DNA of 64,000 nt from positions 248,001 to 312,000 of the forward strand of contig NZ_JAFFIW010000001.1 of assembly GCF_018588885.1 (NCBI RefSeq), read 5' to 3'. The position numbers and the translations under genes are program-made. Source of the DNA: Mesorhizobium sp. dw_380. GTDB lineage: Bacteria; Pseudomonadota; Alphaproteobacteria; Rhizobiales; Rhizobiaceae. Under the pieces are notes generated by a model. It was not told the origin of the DNA. It saw only the letters and a list, made by a program, of their open reading frames with translations, and did not search any database. Positions 8,002-16,147 of the stretch are shown piece after piece. Position 1 is the stretch's first letter. Every line of letters begins with the position of its first letter.

Positions 8002-8201
8002 TTTTAAAAATCCTTCTCGTTCGCCCGCGTTCCCGCGCGGGCGGTGGTTTAGAGCCACCAAAATGGGAAATTCGCGGCCTATATAACCGTTCCCTTGCCG
8101 TTTCGCAATGTTTTTGGAGGCGCTTGTTTTTTGGAGGAGCGGGGGCTCCAATACATTCGGGAACCGGCCAGCGCATTTGAATGCCTTGACCGCCAGCGAT
8201 C

Positions 8202-8345
8202 TCAGCCGAAGCGGCCAGCGCTTTTGAGCAGGGCCACGAGCTGGCTTTGCTGACGTGTGCCGGTCTTGGCGAATATTCGCTCCAGATAGGTCCGGGCGGT
8301 TCTTTTCCGTGATGTTGGACCCGGCTGCGGCGGCGCGAGCCTATC
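8202..8345 (-). pseudogene. LuxR-type HTH remnant with frameshift
   Basis: Read on the minus strand, the last 32 codons before a TGA at 8202 give ARTYLERIFAKTGTRQQSQLVALL, the second half of a LuxR/GerE helix-turn-helix. Just upstream the frame slips by one base: the expected SNITEK-TARTYLER continuation is found only by shifting at about 8303-8306, where an extra A seems to have been gained. Farther upstream the shifted frame meets a TAG at about 8343. No other LuxR domain is present nearby. It is a decayed 3' end of a regulator gene. Confidence 0.6.
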
Positions 8346-8391
8346 GAAGCGCTATGCGCGCTTGTGGGATTGCCTGGATCCCAAAAGACAA

Positions 8392-8418
8392 AACCCGCTG
8401 GACAGGGTCCAGCGGGTT
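8392..8418 (-). terminator. Rho-independent terminator for the DUF1127 gene
   Basis: Perfect 12-bp arms aacccgctggac (8392-8403) and gtccagcgggtt (8407-8418) with a 3-base loop. Read on the minus strand it is followed by TTTTGTCTTTT. It lies about 95 bases past the DUF1127 stop codon. Confidence 0.8.
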
Positions 8419-8513
8419 CGGAACCGGAAACGGGAAACGTCTGCGACGGCTCTACTTCTCGGCACCAGCCCGGCCTTGCGGCCAAGTCGTGCTTGAAGAC
8501 GTCATGCTTGAAA

Positions 8514-8654
8514 TCAAATCGCCTGGCGGGCGATCCGTTCGATGTCGCCGCGGTTGATGCCGAGGTCGCTGAGCTGACGTGCGTTGAGGCGGTTCAGTTC
8601 GCGCACGGTCTCGTTGTACATGCGCCAGTTACGGAAAGCGCGGATCGGGTTCAT
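8514..8654 (-). CDS. DUF1127 small protein (46 aa)
   Basis: A 46-codon minus-strand frame starts behind a strong AGGAGGACC site. The sequence (MNPIRAFRNWRMYNETVRELNRL, then LSDLGINRGDIERIARQAI) is a textbook DUF1127 protein: an arginine-rich N-terminal helix and the D-L-G-I-x-R-x-D-I-E motif. Such peptides are abundant in Rhizobiales, and some members in related bacteria act in RNA binding or stress and phosphate responses. It is monocistronic with its own terminator. The specific role here is unknown. Confidence 0.85.
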   Translation of the reverse strand: MNPIRAFRNWRMYNETVRELNRLNARQLSDLGINRGDIERIARQAI

Positions 8655-8840
8655 GATGGTCCTCCTGATGGGGTGTTCGTTTCGATGATGCTCAAATAGT
8701 CATCATCGACCAGGACTTGAATGGACGATTTTGCATAGCAATGATGCAAATGCTGCATTGCACCATTAAACCTCTGTTCATCTTGTAGGCAGTGAGACCC
8801 AAGCCAAGGACGTGTCGAGATTCAGGTTAGGCCGAGTCGA

Positions 8841-8979
8841 AAATGATGGTTTCCGAGAACCGGAGCGGAGCGCACTTAAGTACGTGAGCACCGGCCTACG
8901 CCGGCCGTAGCCTTGATTGCTACGACCATTCATAAATGCTTCGGCCGGCGAAGGCCGGAAGCGCAGGAAGCCATCATTT
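8841..8979. repeat. 139-bp palindromic intergenic repeat with terminal aaatgatgg/ccatcattt
   Basis: Perfect 9-bp terminal inverted repeats bound the element (aaatgatgg 8841-8849, ccatcattt 8971-8979). The inner part carries the motif gagaaccggagcggagcg followed by agtacgtgagcaccgg, which recurs at 19035-19118. A shorter inner dyad (cggccggcgaaggccgg) is also present. The rest of the 8655-9011 gap holds no recognisable gene. Confidence 0.65.
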
Positions 8980-9011
8980 GCAGGCCGGCATCACCTGAAT
9001 ATCGATACGTC

Positions 9012-10022
9012 CTAGCCGACATCGAGCACGATCTTGCCGATATGCTCGCCCTCCTCCATCCGCTCGTGGGCGCGCCAGGCATCCGCGAGCGGGAAAATCA
9101 TATCCATGACGGGAGCGACCTTGCGCGCGCCGAGCATTGGCCACACCTGCGCCTCCAGCGCCGCCGCGATCGCAGCCTTGAACTCGACGGTGCGCGGCCT
9201 CAGCGTCGAACCCGTATGGGTCAGCCGCTTGACCATGATCTTGGAAAAATCGGCGCTGGCGACGGCGCCGGCCTGCACGGCGATCTGGACGATGCGGCCC
9301 TCTACGGCCGCGGCCTCGTAGTTTCGCTGGACATAGTCGCCGCCGACCATGTCGAGGATGACATTGGCCCCTTTGCCATCAGTCGCCTCTTTCACCGCCG
9401 TGACGAAATCCTCCTCGCGATAGTTGATCGCGCGGTCGGCGCCGAGTTTCAGGCAGGCGTCGCATTTCTCTTTCGATCCGGCCGTGGTGATGACATAGGC
9501 GCCGAACGCCGAGGCAAGCTGGATCGCCGTGGTGCCGATGCCGGAAGACCCGCCATGCACCAGCAGCGTCTCACCCTTTTTCAGCCCGCCACGCTCGAAC
9601 ACATTGTGCCAGACGGTGAAATAGTTTTCCGGCACCGCCGCCGCTTCCGTGTGGGTGAAGCCGGCCGGCAGCGGCAGCACGCTTCCGGCATGAACCTTGA
9701 CATATTCGGCATAGCCGCCGCCAGGCGTGAGCGCGCAGACCCGGTCGCCGATGCGCCAGCGCGATATCTCGTCGCCAAGGGCCGCCACTTCGCCCGACGC
9801 CTCAAGGCCGGGCAGGTCCGACGCCCCGGGCGGCGGCGGGTAGGCCCCTTTGCGCTGCTGCACGTCCGGCCGGTTGACGCCGGCGGCATGGACCTTGATC
9901 AGGATCTCGCCGGGGCCGGGCAAGGGAACCTCGCGCATTTCCGGTTTCAGCACCCGTGGGCCACCTGGCTCCGAGATCGCGATCGCTGTCATGCTTGCCG
10001 GAATTTTCTGTCCGCTCGCCAT
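9012..10022 (-). CDS. NAD(P)H-quinone oxidoreductase (zinc-free MDR family)
   Basis: This 336-residue medium-chain dehydrogenase/reductase belongs to the quinone oxidoreductase (QOR/PIG3-like) branch. It shows the GroES-like N-terminal domain (VHAAGVNRPDVQQRKGAYPPPPGASDLPGLEASG) and the Rossmann fingerprint LVHGGSSGIGTTAIQLASAFGA, and ends DMIFPLADAWRAHERMEEGEHIGKIVLDV. The structural-zinc cysteines of alcohol dehydrogenases are absent. The start at 10022 (MASGQKIPAS) is chosen; an internal Met at 9992 is also possible. It diverges from the DUF1192 gene at 10145. Confidence 0.88.
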   Translation of the reverse strand: MASGQKIPASMTAIAISEPGGPRVLKPEMREVPLPGPGEILIKVHAAGVNRPDVQQRKGAYPPPPGASDLPGLEASGEVAALGDEISRWRIGDRVCALTPGGGYAEYVKVHAGSVLPLPAGFTHTEAAAVPENYFTVWHNVFERGGLKKGETLLVHGGSSGIGTTAIQLASAFGAYVITTAGSKEKCDACLKLGADRAINYREEDFVTAVKEATDGKGANVILDMVGGDYVQRNYEAAAVEGRIVQIAVQAGAVASADFSKIMVKRLTHTGSTLRPRTVEFKAAIAAALEAQVWPMLGARKVAPVMDMIFPLADAWRAHERMEEGEHIGKIVLDVG

Positions 10023-10144
10023 GAAATTTCCCGTCTTTCCTCGCCGCATTCTTACCGGCTGTTTGCATCGACGCCCCTGCCCTATGTATGCTGATTGCCA
10101 AATCAGGCAAATGGCCAATCTGGTGTGGCGGAGGAGGAGCAACG

Positions 10145-10339
10145 ATGGCGATCTTCGACGACGAACCCAAGAAGAAGGCGCGTCCGCACGAGATCGGGCA
10201 GGACCTTTCGCTGCTTTCCGTTGCCGAGCTGTCGGAGCGGATCGGCATCCTGCGCGACGAAATCGCGAGACTGGAAGCGGAGCTCAAGGCCAAGGACAGC
10301 ACCAAATCGGCCGCCGAGGCGCTGTTCCGCCGCGGATAG
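10145..10339 (+). CDS. DUF1192 family small protein (64 aa)
   Basis: The 64-residue sequence MAIFDDEPKKKARPHEIGQDLSLLSVAELSERIGILRDEIARLEAELKAKDS matches the short alphaproteobacterial DUF1192 family. After a charged N-terminus it forms a leucine/isoleucine heptad helix (about residues 20-48) likely to be a coiled coil. A GGAGGAGGAG purine tract precedes the ATG. The function of the family is not established. It lies between the quinone oxidoreductase (divergent) and an MFS exporter. Confidence 0.8.
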   Translation: MAIFDDEPKKKARPHEIGQDLSLLSVAELSERIGILRDEIARLEAELKAKDSTKSAAEALFRRG

Positions 10340-10428
10340 GCCGACGGGCGGAACGGCCCGCCGCTGAAAAGCCGGAATGCGACTGTCTTCAGACCTGCGT
10401 CCCTTCCAGAGTCCAGCCGGATCAAAAA

Positions 10429-11676
10429 ATGCTCGCATCCTACAGACCGATCCTCTCCCTGCTTCGCGGCACCGCCTTCCTGCTGGCCGCATCGGGGCTG
10501 CACGGGCTGCTGTTGCCCTTGCGCGGCCAGTTGGAGGGCTTCTCGACCGCATCGCTCGGCCTGATGGGTACGGCCTGGGCCGGCGGCTTCGTCACCGGCT
10601 GCTTCTTTGCACCGCGCATCGTGCGCCGCGCCGGGCATGTTCGCGCCTTCGGCGCCTTTGCCGCTTCCGGTGCCATCGTGGCGCTGCTCACCGGCCTCAT
10701 CATCGACGAATATGTCTGGATCCTGCTGCGCGCCTTCACCGGCTTCACCATGGCCGGCGCCTTCATGGTCATCGAAAGCTGGCTGAACGAGAAAGCCACC
10801 AACGAGAACCGCGGCACAGTCTTCGGCCTCTATATGATGGTCACCTATGCCTCGATCATGGGCGGGCAGATGATCGTCGCCGGCGGCGATGTGAAATCGG
10901 CGTCGCTGTTCATGATCACCGGCATCCTGTTCTGCCTGTCGCTGATCCCGACCGCGGTATCGACGGCCTCGCACCCCAAGCCGCTGCAGGACGTCAAGCT
11001 CGACGTCAAGGGTCTCTACGCCAATTCGCCGGTGTCGGCGATCGCCTGCGTGCTGATCGGCATCGCCAACGGCGCCTGGGGCACGCTCGGTGCGGTCTAT
11101 GGCGCCCGCATCGGCATTTCCACGGCCGAGATCGCCTTGATGATGAGCCTGGTGGTCGTCGCCGGTGCCGCCATGCAGCTTCCGGCCGGGCGTCTATCCG
11201 ACACGACCGACCGGCGTTTCGTGCTGGCGGGTGCGGCTTTCGGCGCCGCGCTGTTCGCGCTCATGATCTTCCTGTTCGAGCCGCGCTCCGGCGTCTTCGT
11301 CATCGTCTTCACCGCCGCCTACGGCGCTTTCGCCTACACGCTGTATTCGATCGCCGTGGCGCATGCCAACGACCACGCCCGGTCGGAGGATTTCGTCAAG
11401 GTATCGGGCGGCCTGCTGCTGCTTTACGGCTTCGGCACCATGATCGGCCCTTTGCTGGCGGCGGCGCTGATGGGCTGGATGCGCCCGGAGGGCCTGTTCC
11501 TGGCGACCGCCTTCGCGCATCTGTCATTGGCCGGCTACACGCTGCTGCGCATCAGCCGCCGCGCTCCGGTGCCGATCGGAGATCGCGACGCTTTCAAGAC
11601 GCAACCCGCCGACCGCTCGGTGACGCCGGAAGCATTGCGGCTCGATCCAAGAAGAAAAGCAGAAGCAAACAGTTGA
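10429..11676 (+). CDS. MFS transporter (YcaD-like)
   Basis: This 415-residue protein has about 12 hydrophobic segments and the typical MFS half-repeat: a loop 2-3 region near PRIVRRAGHVRAFGAFA and an equivalent loop at AGRLSDTTDRRFVLAGA. The IESWLNEKATNENRGTVFGLYM segment is characteristic of the YcaD-like branch. The ATG at 10429 gives MLASYRPILSLLRGTAFLLAASG, a proper first helix; the frame is open far upstream but antisense to another gene there. The cargo is not predictable. An ArsR-type gene follows 31 bases later. Confidence 0.82.
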   Translation: MLASYRPILSLLRGTAFLLAASGLHGLLLPLRGQLEGFSTASLGLMGTAWAGGFVTGCFFAPRIVRRAGHVRAFGAFAASGAIVALLTGLIIDEYVWILLRAFTGFTMAGAFMVIESWLNEKATNENRGTVFGLYMMVTYASIMGGQMIVAGGDVKSASLFMITGILFCLSLIPTAVSTASHPKPLQDVKLDVKGLYANSPVSAIACVLIGIANGAWGTLGAVYGARIGISTAEIALMMSLVVVAGAAMQLPAGRLSDTTDRRFVLAGAAFGAALFALMIFLFEPRSGVFVIVFTAAYGAFAYTLYSIAVAHANDHARSEDFVKVSGGLLLLYGFGTMIGPLLAAALMGWMRPEGLFLATAFAHLSLAGYTLLRISRRAPVPIGDRDAFKTQPADRSVTPEALRLDPRRKAEANS

Positions 11677-11707
11677 GATTCGAAAAACTTTGCCCCACAA
11701 ATGAGGC

Positions 11708-11971
11708 ATGATGTTTTCTGACGCCTTCATGGCGATCGCCGACCCCAATCGGCGCCATCTTCTGGAAGAACTTCGACGCGGTCCGAAGACCGTCAACGAG
11801 TTGGCGGCCGGGCTACCAGTCTCACGCCCGGCCGTATCACAGCATCTGAAAGTGTTGCTGGAGGCCGGGCTCGTAAATGCCAAGGCCGAAGGCACGCGGC
11901 GTGTCTATGCGGTAAGCAACTCCGGCTTCCTGAAACTCAACATCTGGCTCGATCAATTCTGGGAAGCCTGA
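11708..11971 (+). CDS. ArsR-family winged-helix regulator
   Basis: This 87-residue protein is nearly all winged helix: FMAIADPNRRHLLEELRRGPKTVNELAAGLPVSRPAVSQHLKVLLEAGLVNAKAEGTRRVYAVSN. The recognition helix is VSRPAVSQHLKVL. No cysteine metal-binding motif (ELCVCDL type) is present, so it belongs to the non-metal group that often pairs with SRPBCC proteins. Tandem ATG codons (11708 and 11711) give two possible starts. It sits just after the MFS gene and converges with the SRPBCC gene. The target is unknown. Confidence 0.85.
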   Translation: MMFSDAFMAIADPNRRHLLEELRRGPKTVNELAAGLPVSRPAVSQHLKVLLEAGLVNAKAEGTRRVYAVSNSGFLKLNIWLDQFWEA

Positions 11972-12007
11972 TCCGCGCGCCCTAATCAGCGAAGGCCGAT
12001 ACGATAC

Positions 12008-12472
12008 TCAGGCTTGCGCATGCAGGAAGGCGCCGAGACCATCGAGCAGTTCGCCGGTTCCATGCTCGCGCGTAGCAGACGTGTCGTGGCCGTCGAGGAA
12101 GGCGCCCTGCTCCGTCATCACAAGCCGCGTGCCACCACTTTCCGCCACAAACTCGATCGTCGCCAATGACACCGAGACGCGGGTTTCGCCAAAAAGCAGT
12201 TCATAGCTGTAGACGATGCGCTGGTCCTGCACGATGTCCTGATAGACCGCGTTGAAGAAATGCATCTGCCCATCGCTCGGGCAGCCGGCATTGACCTCCT
12301 TGCCGCCGACGCGGAAATCCATTTCGTGCCGGCTGGGCATCGGATCGTGAGGATCGACGAACCAGCGCCGCTTGGCATCCGGGTTGCTAAACGCGGAGAA
12401 GACTTTCGCCGGCGCCGCCGGATAGCTCCGCTCGATGACAAAGGTGGAATGGACGACGGAACGTTGGCTCAT
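12008..12472 (-). CDS. SRPBCC (AHSA1-like) domain protein
   Basis: This 154-residue protein has the AHSA1/START-like pattern: [30 protein letters not shown], then [13 protein letters not shown], and a C-terminal [18 protein letters not shown] with a final helix [13 protein letters not shown]. These proteins form a hydrophobic ligand-binding cavity. The ATG at 12472 has AAGGAGACCTCA upstream, better than an ATG 15 bases earlier. It is co-transcribed behind the ArsR-type gene (12 bases apart), a very common SRPBCC/ArsR pairing. Confidence 0.87.
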   Translation of the reverse strand: MSQRSVVHSTFVIERSYPAAPAKVFSAFSNPDAKRRWFVDPHDPMPSRHEMDFRVGGKEVNAGCPSDGQMHFFNAVYQDIVQDQRIVYSYELLFGETRVSVSLATIEFVAESGGTRLVMTEQGAFLDGHDTSATREHGTGELLDGLGAFLHAQA

Positions 12473-12483
12473 TGAGGTCTCCT

Positions 12484-12819
12484 TCATGTTTCGTCCCTGG
12501 TTTCGGCAAGAAAATCGCCGAGCCGATCCAGCCGGCGCTCCCAGGAGAGGCGCCGTTCATTGATCCAGTGTTCGGCCGCCCGCAGCGCCTTGGGCTCGAT
12601 CTGGCAGGTGCGCACCCGTCCAACCTTTTGCGTGCGCACCAAGCCGCTTGCCTCCAGAAGGTTCAGATGCTGGACGACGGCCGACAGCGACATCGCCAGC
12701 GGCTCGGCCAATTGGCTGACCGAAGCAGGACCACGCGACAGCCGGTCGACCATCTGCCGCCGCGCCGGATCGGCAAGCGCCTGGAACATAAGGTCGAGCT
12801 GGGCGGGATCGTGCAGCAT
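12484..12819 (-). CDS. ArsR-family winged-helix regulator
   Basis: This 111-residue regulator reads [95 protein letters not shown]. It has a winged helix followed by the C-terminal helix typical of ArsR proteins that accompany AHSA1-type partners. No metal-binding cysteines are seen. The order is GST, this gene, SRPBCC gene, all on the minus strand with gaps of 5 and 12 bases, suggesting one transcript. Confidence 0.88.
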   Translation of the reverse strand: MLHDPAQLDLMFQALADPARRQMVDRLSRGPASVSQLAEPLAMSLSAVVQHLNLLEASGLVRTQKVGRVRTCQIEPKALRAAEHWINERRLSWERRLDRLGDFLAETRDET

Positions 12820-12824
12820 TGCGG

Positions 12825-13481
12825 TCAGCCGTTGTTGTAGGGGAAGAGTTTGAAGTAGGGCTGCGCCTCCGCGATCACCCTGCTGAAGGCGGGGCGCTGC
12901 AGCAGGCGGTCATGGTAGCGTTTCACGGCCGGATATTTGTCGCCGAACGGCTCGACCTTGTTGGCGTAGAACAGCGCCGGAGAAGCCGCGCAATCGGCCA
13001 TGGTGAAGGCGTCGCCCATCGCCCAGCTCTTCGACTGCATCTCCTGCTCGATGATGGCATAGGAAGTGCGCAGCTGGTCGCGCGCCTGCTCGACGCCGAA
13101 CGGATCGGTCTTGTCCCGCGGCCGCAATCGGTCAGCGACGATCTTCTGCATCGGCTCCTGCACATAGAAATCATAGAAGCGATCAGCCTGGCGGACCGCC
13201 AGCGCCAGGTCGATGTCGGCGGGAACGAGCTCGACCGGCCCCGGATAGTGCGCGGCCAGATATTCGACGACGATGGTCGATTCCAGCACCGTGCGGTCGC
13301 GCGCATCGTCGCGAAGCGCCGGCATCTTGCCGGTCGGCGATATCTTCAGGAAGGCCGCACGCGAGTGCTCGTCACCGAGATCGACGATGACCGGGCTGAA
13401 GGCCGTGGCGTTCTCGTAGAGCGCGATCAGCGGCTTCCAGCAGAAGGAGGCCAGGGGATGGAAATGAAGCGTCAGGGACAT
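12825..13481 (-). CDS. Glutathione S-transferase family protein
   Basis: This 218-residue protein has an N-terminal thioredoxin-like domain (LTLHFHPLASFCWKPLIALYEN, with KMPALRDD and the glutathione-contact ESTIVVEYL). A helical C-terminal domain follows (YAIIEQEMQSKSWAMGDAFTMADCAASPALFYANKV), carrying the usual T-x-AD-capping motif. The start at 13481 is chosen because the extra 23 upstream residues lack domain homology. It is the first gene of the GST-ArsR-SRPBCC unit. The substrate is unknown. Confidence 0.88.
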   Translation of the reverse strand: MSLTLHFHPLASFCWKPLIALYENATAFSPVIVDLGDEHSRAAFLKISPTGKMPALRDDARDRTVLESTIVVEYLAAHYPGPVELVPADIDLALAVRQADRFYDFYVQEPMQKIVADRLRPRDKTDPFGVEQARDQLRTSYAIIEQEMQSKSWAMGDAFTMADCAASPALFYANKVEPFGDKYPAVKRYHDRLLQRPAFSRVIAEAQPYFKLFPYNNG

Positions 13482-13601
13482 TCTTTGCTCGTCGGTTTCT
13501 GGTTCATCGGTGGCCGGATGGCGTGCGCCGCCAAGCCAACACTGAAGCACTTACTTAACTATTGCGGCAAACCTTCTCCGTCAAGGCCAACCCTGGAAGT
13601 C

Positions 13602-14438
13602 TCAATCGGGTCGGATATGCGCGGCGATGGCGGCTACTACATCGGGCCAGTCTTGCGGATGCAGTTCATGGCCGCCACCTTCGACGCGAAGGAGTTTCGC
13701 GCCGTCGACCGCCTCGGCCAGCGCCTCGCCATGCTCGATCGGGAAGATCGGATCCGCCGTGCCATGGATGACCAGCAGCGGCGCCGTCAGTTCGCCCAGC
13801 CGGCCCTTCCAACGGTCGGAGCCCTTGACCAGGAAATGATTGGTTGCGCTCAGGAACCCTCCGGACCGGTCATAGTCCCGCTCGATGAAGGCTCTCATCG
13901 CGGCCTCGTCGAATGGATGTGCGACGCTGGCGATCGCCCTGATATCCCTGACCATGAAGTCGATCACCTGGCCGCGATCCGACCAGTCGACGTCAGCGCC
14001 CTCCGCCGAATGCTTGATATAGGCGTCGGTCGTCCGCGGCAGATGGGAGGTGTCCATCCCCATCGGCGAGCTGCTGATCACGGTCAGCGACGCGACACGC
14101 GAGGGGTGCTTGAGCGCCACGAGTTGCGCGATCATGCCGCCCATCGACATGCCGGCGACATGGGCCTTGTCGATGCCATGGCTATCGAGCGCACCCACCG
14201 CATCGTCCGCCATGTCGTCGAATGTGTAGGGCGGCTCGCCCGGTGCATATTTGGTCGAGCGGCCGGTATCGCGATTGTCATAGCGGATCACGTACAGGCC
14301 GGCATTCGCCAGCTTCCGGCAAAAAGCCTCCGGCCACCATAGCATCGAGGCCATCGCGCCCATGATCAGCAGCAGCGGGGGATTTCCAGGGTCGCCGAAG
14401 GCTTCGGATATGATCTCGGGATGGTCGATCGTCGTCAT
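13602..14438 (-). CDS. Alpha/beta hydrolase
   Basis: This 278-residue alpha/beta hydrolase has PLLLIMGAMASMLWWPEAF (oxyanion region), VIRYDNRDTGRST, the nucleophile elbow GMSMGGMIAQ (catalytic Ser), PLLVIHGTADPIFP (acid) and GGGHELHPQDW (His). GGAGGCCCGTG precedes the ATG. It is divergent from the HxlR-type regulator gene at 14530, with a short shared promoter region containing paired GCAAyCGGTT motifs, so it is the probable target of that regulator. It may be an aclacinomycin-methylesterase-like or lactone hydrolase; the substrate is unknown. Confidence 0.88.
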   Translation of the reverse strand: MTTIDHPEIISEAFGDPGNPPLLLIMGAMASMLWWPEAFCRKLANAGLYVIRYDNRDTGRSTKYAPGEPPYTFDDMADDAVGALDSHGIDKAHVAGMSMGGMIAQLVALKHPSRVASLTVISSSPMGMDTSHLPRTTDAYIKHSAEGADVDWSDRGQVIDFMVRDIRAIASVAHPFDEAAMRAFIERDYDRSGGFLSATNHFLVKGSDRWKGRLGELTAPLLVIHGTADPIFPIEHGEALAEAVDGAKLLRVEGGGHELHPQDWPDVVAAIAAHIRPD

Positions 14439-14466
14439 CACGGGCCTCCAAATCTGATTGCATTTC

Positions 14467-14515
14467 GCAATCGGTTGCACCATAGTAAAACCGATACGAT
14501 AATGCAACCGGTTTT
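14467..14515. promoter_or_regulatory. Paired GCAAyCGGTT motifs in the divergent hydrolase/HxlR promoter
   Basis: Two related half-palindromic motifs occur: gcaatcggttgc (14467-14478) and gcaaccggtttt (14504-14515). They lie 37 bases apart between the divergent genes. The position fits an operator for the HxlR-type protein at 14530; this is inferred. Confidence 0.45.
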
Positions 14516-14529
14516 GTGGAGAGAATCGA

Positions 14530-15051
14530 ATGAGCCTCGATCGCCGGTCCGGCTGTCCGATCAACCTGTCGCTGGAAGTGTTCGGCGACCGCTGGAGCCT
14601 GATCATCCTTCGCGACATGATTTTCGGCGGCAGGCGCCATTTTCGCGAACTGCTCAACGGATCGATGGAAGGCATCGCCTCCAACATCCTCGCCGACCGG
14701 CTGAAACGGCTCATGGAACTGGGCATGCTGACCAAGGCTGACGACCCCAGCCACAAGCAGAAGGCGATCTACAGCCTGACCGAGATGGCCATCACCCTGG
14801 TGCCGATCCTGGCCCATCTCGGTGCCTGGGGCCGGGTCTGGCTGCCGACCAGCGAGGAACTCTCGATACGCGCCGAACTCCTGGAAAAAGGTGGACCGCC
14901 ACTGTGGGAGAAATTCATGGACGAGTTGCGCCACGAGCATCTCGGCACGCCGCTCGATACAGCGTCTGGGCCGTCTGTCCGCGACACCCTGCAGGCCGCC
15001 TATGAAGCCGTGGTCGCTCGTAAGGCTCTCAGTGCCAGCCCGGCTGCTTGA
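14530..15051 (+). CDS. HxlR-family winged-helix regulator
   Basis: This 173-residue protein has the HxlR signature: CPINLSLEVFGDRWSLIILRDMIFGGRRHFRELLNGSMEGIASNILADRLKRLMELGMLTKADDPSHKQKAIYSLTEMA. It has a characteristic N-terminal cysteine (residue 9), followed by a C-terminal extension of about 80 residues. HxlR proteins often sense aldehydes or reactive electrophiles through that cysteine. It is divergent from the alpha/beta hydrolase and probably controls it, and itself, through the motifs at 14467-14515. Confidence 0.9.
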   Translation: MSLDRRSGCPINLSLEVFGDRWSLIILRDMIFGGRRHFRELLNGSMEGIASNILADRLKRLMELGMLTKADDPSHKQKAIYSLTEMAITLVPILAHLGAWGRVWLPTSEELSIRAELLEKGGPPLWEKFMDELRHEHLGTPLDTASGPSVRDTLQAAYEAVVARKALSASPAA

Positions 15052-15107
15052 CCAACTAATTTCCCCGCTGGGAGGCCGGTTCTGCTACAAGGGACGGAAA
15101 ACCACAC

Positions 15108-15365
15108 GTGACGGGATTGGATACGCTCTTGGTTGAGAACTCTAGGGATAGCGCCCGCGCACGCGCCGATCTGCGCTTCAAGAAGCAGGAAGAGGCGGCA
15201 ACCGTCCGCCAGAAAGCGATGGCGGAATATGCCGCGGAGAGCGACGCCCGCAAGGCCAAGACCGACAAGCTGCGGGCGCTCCGCCTCGCCAAGGAAGCCG
15301 AAGACCTTGCCAATGCGCCGGCAGTGCCCGCCAAGAAGCCTGCACGCGCCAAGAAGAAGAAATAA
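15108..15365 (+). CDS. Small basic hypothetical protein (85 aa)
   Basis: A GTG start at 15108 gives an 85-residue protein of low complexity rich in Ala, Lys, Arg and Glu (SARARADLRFKKQEEAATVRQKAMAEYAAESDARKAKTDKLRALRLAKEAEDL, then PAKKPARAKKKK). It is predicted to be one long helix with a strongly basic, disordered tail, reminiscent of small nucleic-acid-binding proteins. The start could also be a later codon. I do not recognise a named family. Confidence 0.6.
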   Translation: MTGLDTLLVENSRDSARARADLRFKKQEEAATVRQKAMAEYAAESDARKAKTDKLRALRLAKEAEDLANAPAVPAKKPARAKKKK

Positions 15366-15556
15366 CGCGCTTCCCTCGCGCGATACGGCCTGAACCGGAC
15401 CGGCTCTGCCAGCCTGTCGACATGGCCGCTCGACGGCACCACATAAACAGCCGCGGCCCTTCATCCCACCGCTTCACAAGAAGTAATTTCAACCGAAACT
15501 GGGATTGCTTCGCCCGGCTGGCCGCCGATGATTGTCCGTTCAAACAGGAGATTGCC

Positions 15557-15988
15557 ATGACCGCACTGCTGCTCGAAAAAGCCAGGCAAATCATCGATGC
15601 CGCCTTCGCCAAGGGCGCCGAACTCAAGCTCAAGCCGCTCGGCGTCTCGGTGCTCGATGCCGGCGGCCACCTGGTCGCCTTCCAGCGCCAGGACGGCGCC
15701 TCGTTCCTGCGCCCGCAAATGTCGGCGGGCAAGGCTTATGGCGCGCTGGCCATCGGCATGGGCTCGCGCAAGGTCGAGGCCTTCGCCAAGGAGCGGCCGC
15801 ATCTGGTTGCCGGCATTTCCGACGTGTCGGGCGGGCGCGTGCTGCCGGTGGTCGGCGGCGTACTGATCCGCGACAAGGCCGGCGCGATCATCGGCGCCGT
15901 CGGCATTTCCGGCGACACTTCCGACAATGACGAGGCGGCGGCCATCGCCGGCATCGAGGCCGCCGGCTTCATCGCCGATCCGGGCTGA
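15557..15988 (+). CDS. GlcG/HbpS-family heme-binding-like protein
   Basis: This 143-residue protein is a full-length GlcG/HbpS domain: LLLEKARQIIDAAFAKGAELKLKPLGVSVLDAGGHLVAFQRQDGASFLRPQMSAGKAYGALAIGMGSR, then the glycine-rich VVGGVLIRDKAGAIIGAVGISGDTSDNDE. Members bind heme or sit in glycolate and diol clusters, but the precise role is often unknown. CAGGAG precedes the ATG at 15557. It has no neighbours with linked function and is followed by an intergenic repeat. Confidence 0.87.
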   Translation: MTALLLEKARQIIDAAFAKGAELKLKPLGVSVLDAGGHLVAFQRQDGASFLRPQMSAGKAYGALAIGMGSRKVEAFAKERPHLVAGISDVSGGRVLPVVGGVLIRDKAGAIIGAVGISGDTSDNDEAAAIAGIEAAGFIADPG

Positions 15989-16021
15989 GCCCCTTCGGCA
16001 TCGGGGTCGGGACGCAGCCTC

Positions 16022-16147
16022 AGAGCAATTCCAGGAAAGTGTGAAGCGGTTTTCCCGGCAAAAGCGCGTAGCGCTTTGCCTGGGGAATTGCGTTAAAACA
16101 AAGAGACAGAGCGGTTCGCCGTTTCCGTGAAACGGTGAACCGTTCTA
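16022..16147 (+). repeat. Intergenic repeat family A, copy 1 (126 bp)
   Basis: It begins agagcaattccagg and ends ccgttcta, with the conserved inner blocks gtgaagcggtttt, gaattgcgt, aaaacaaagag and gccgtttccgtgaaacggtgaacc (a strong dyad). Related copies lie at 25029-25156 and 27707-27810. Its right end supplies the TAG stop of the minus-strand gene at 16145. Confidence 0.8.
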
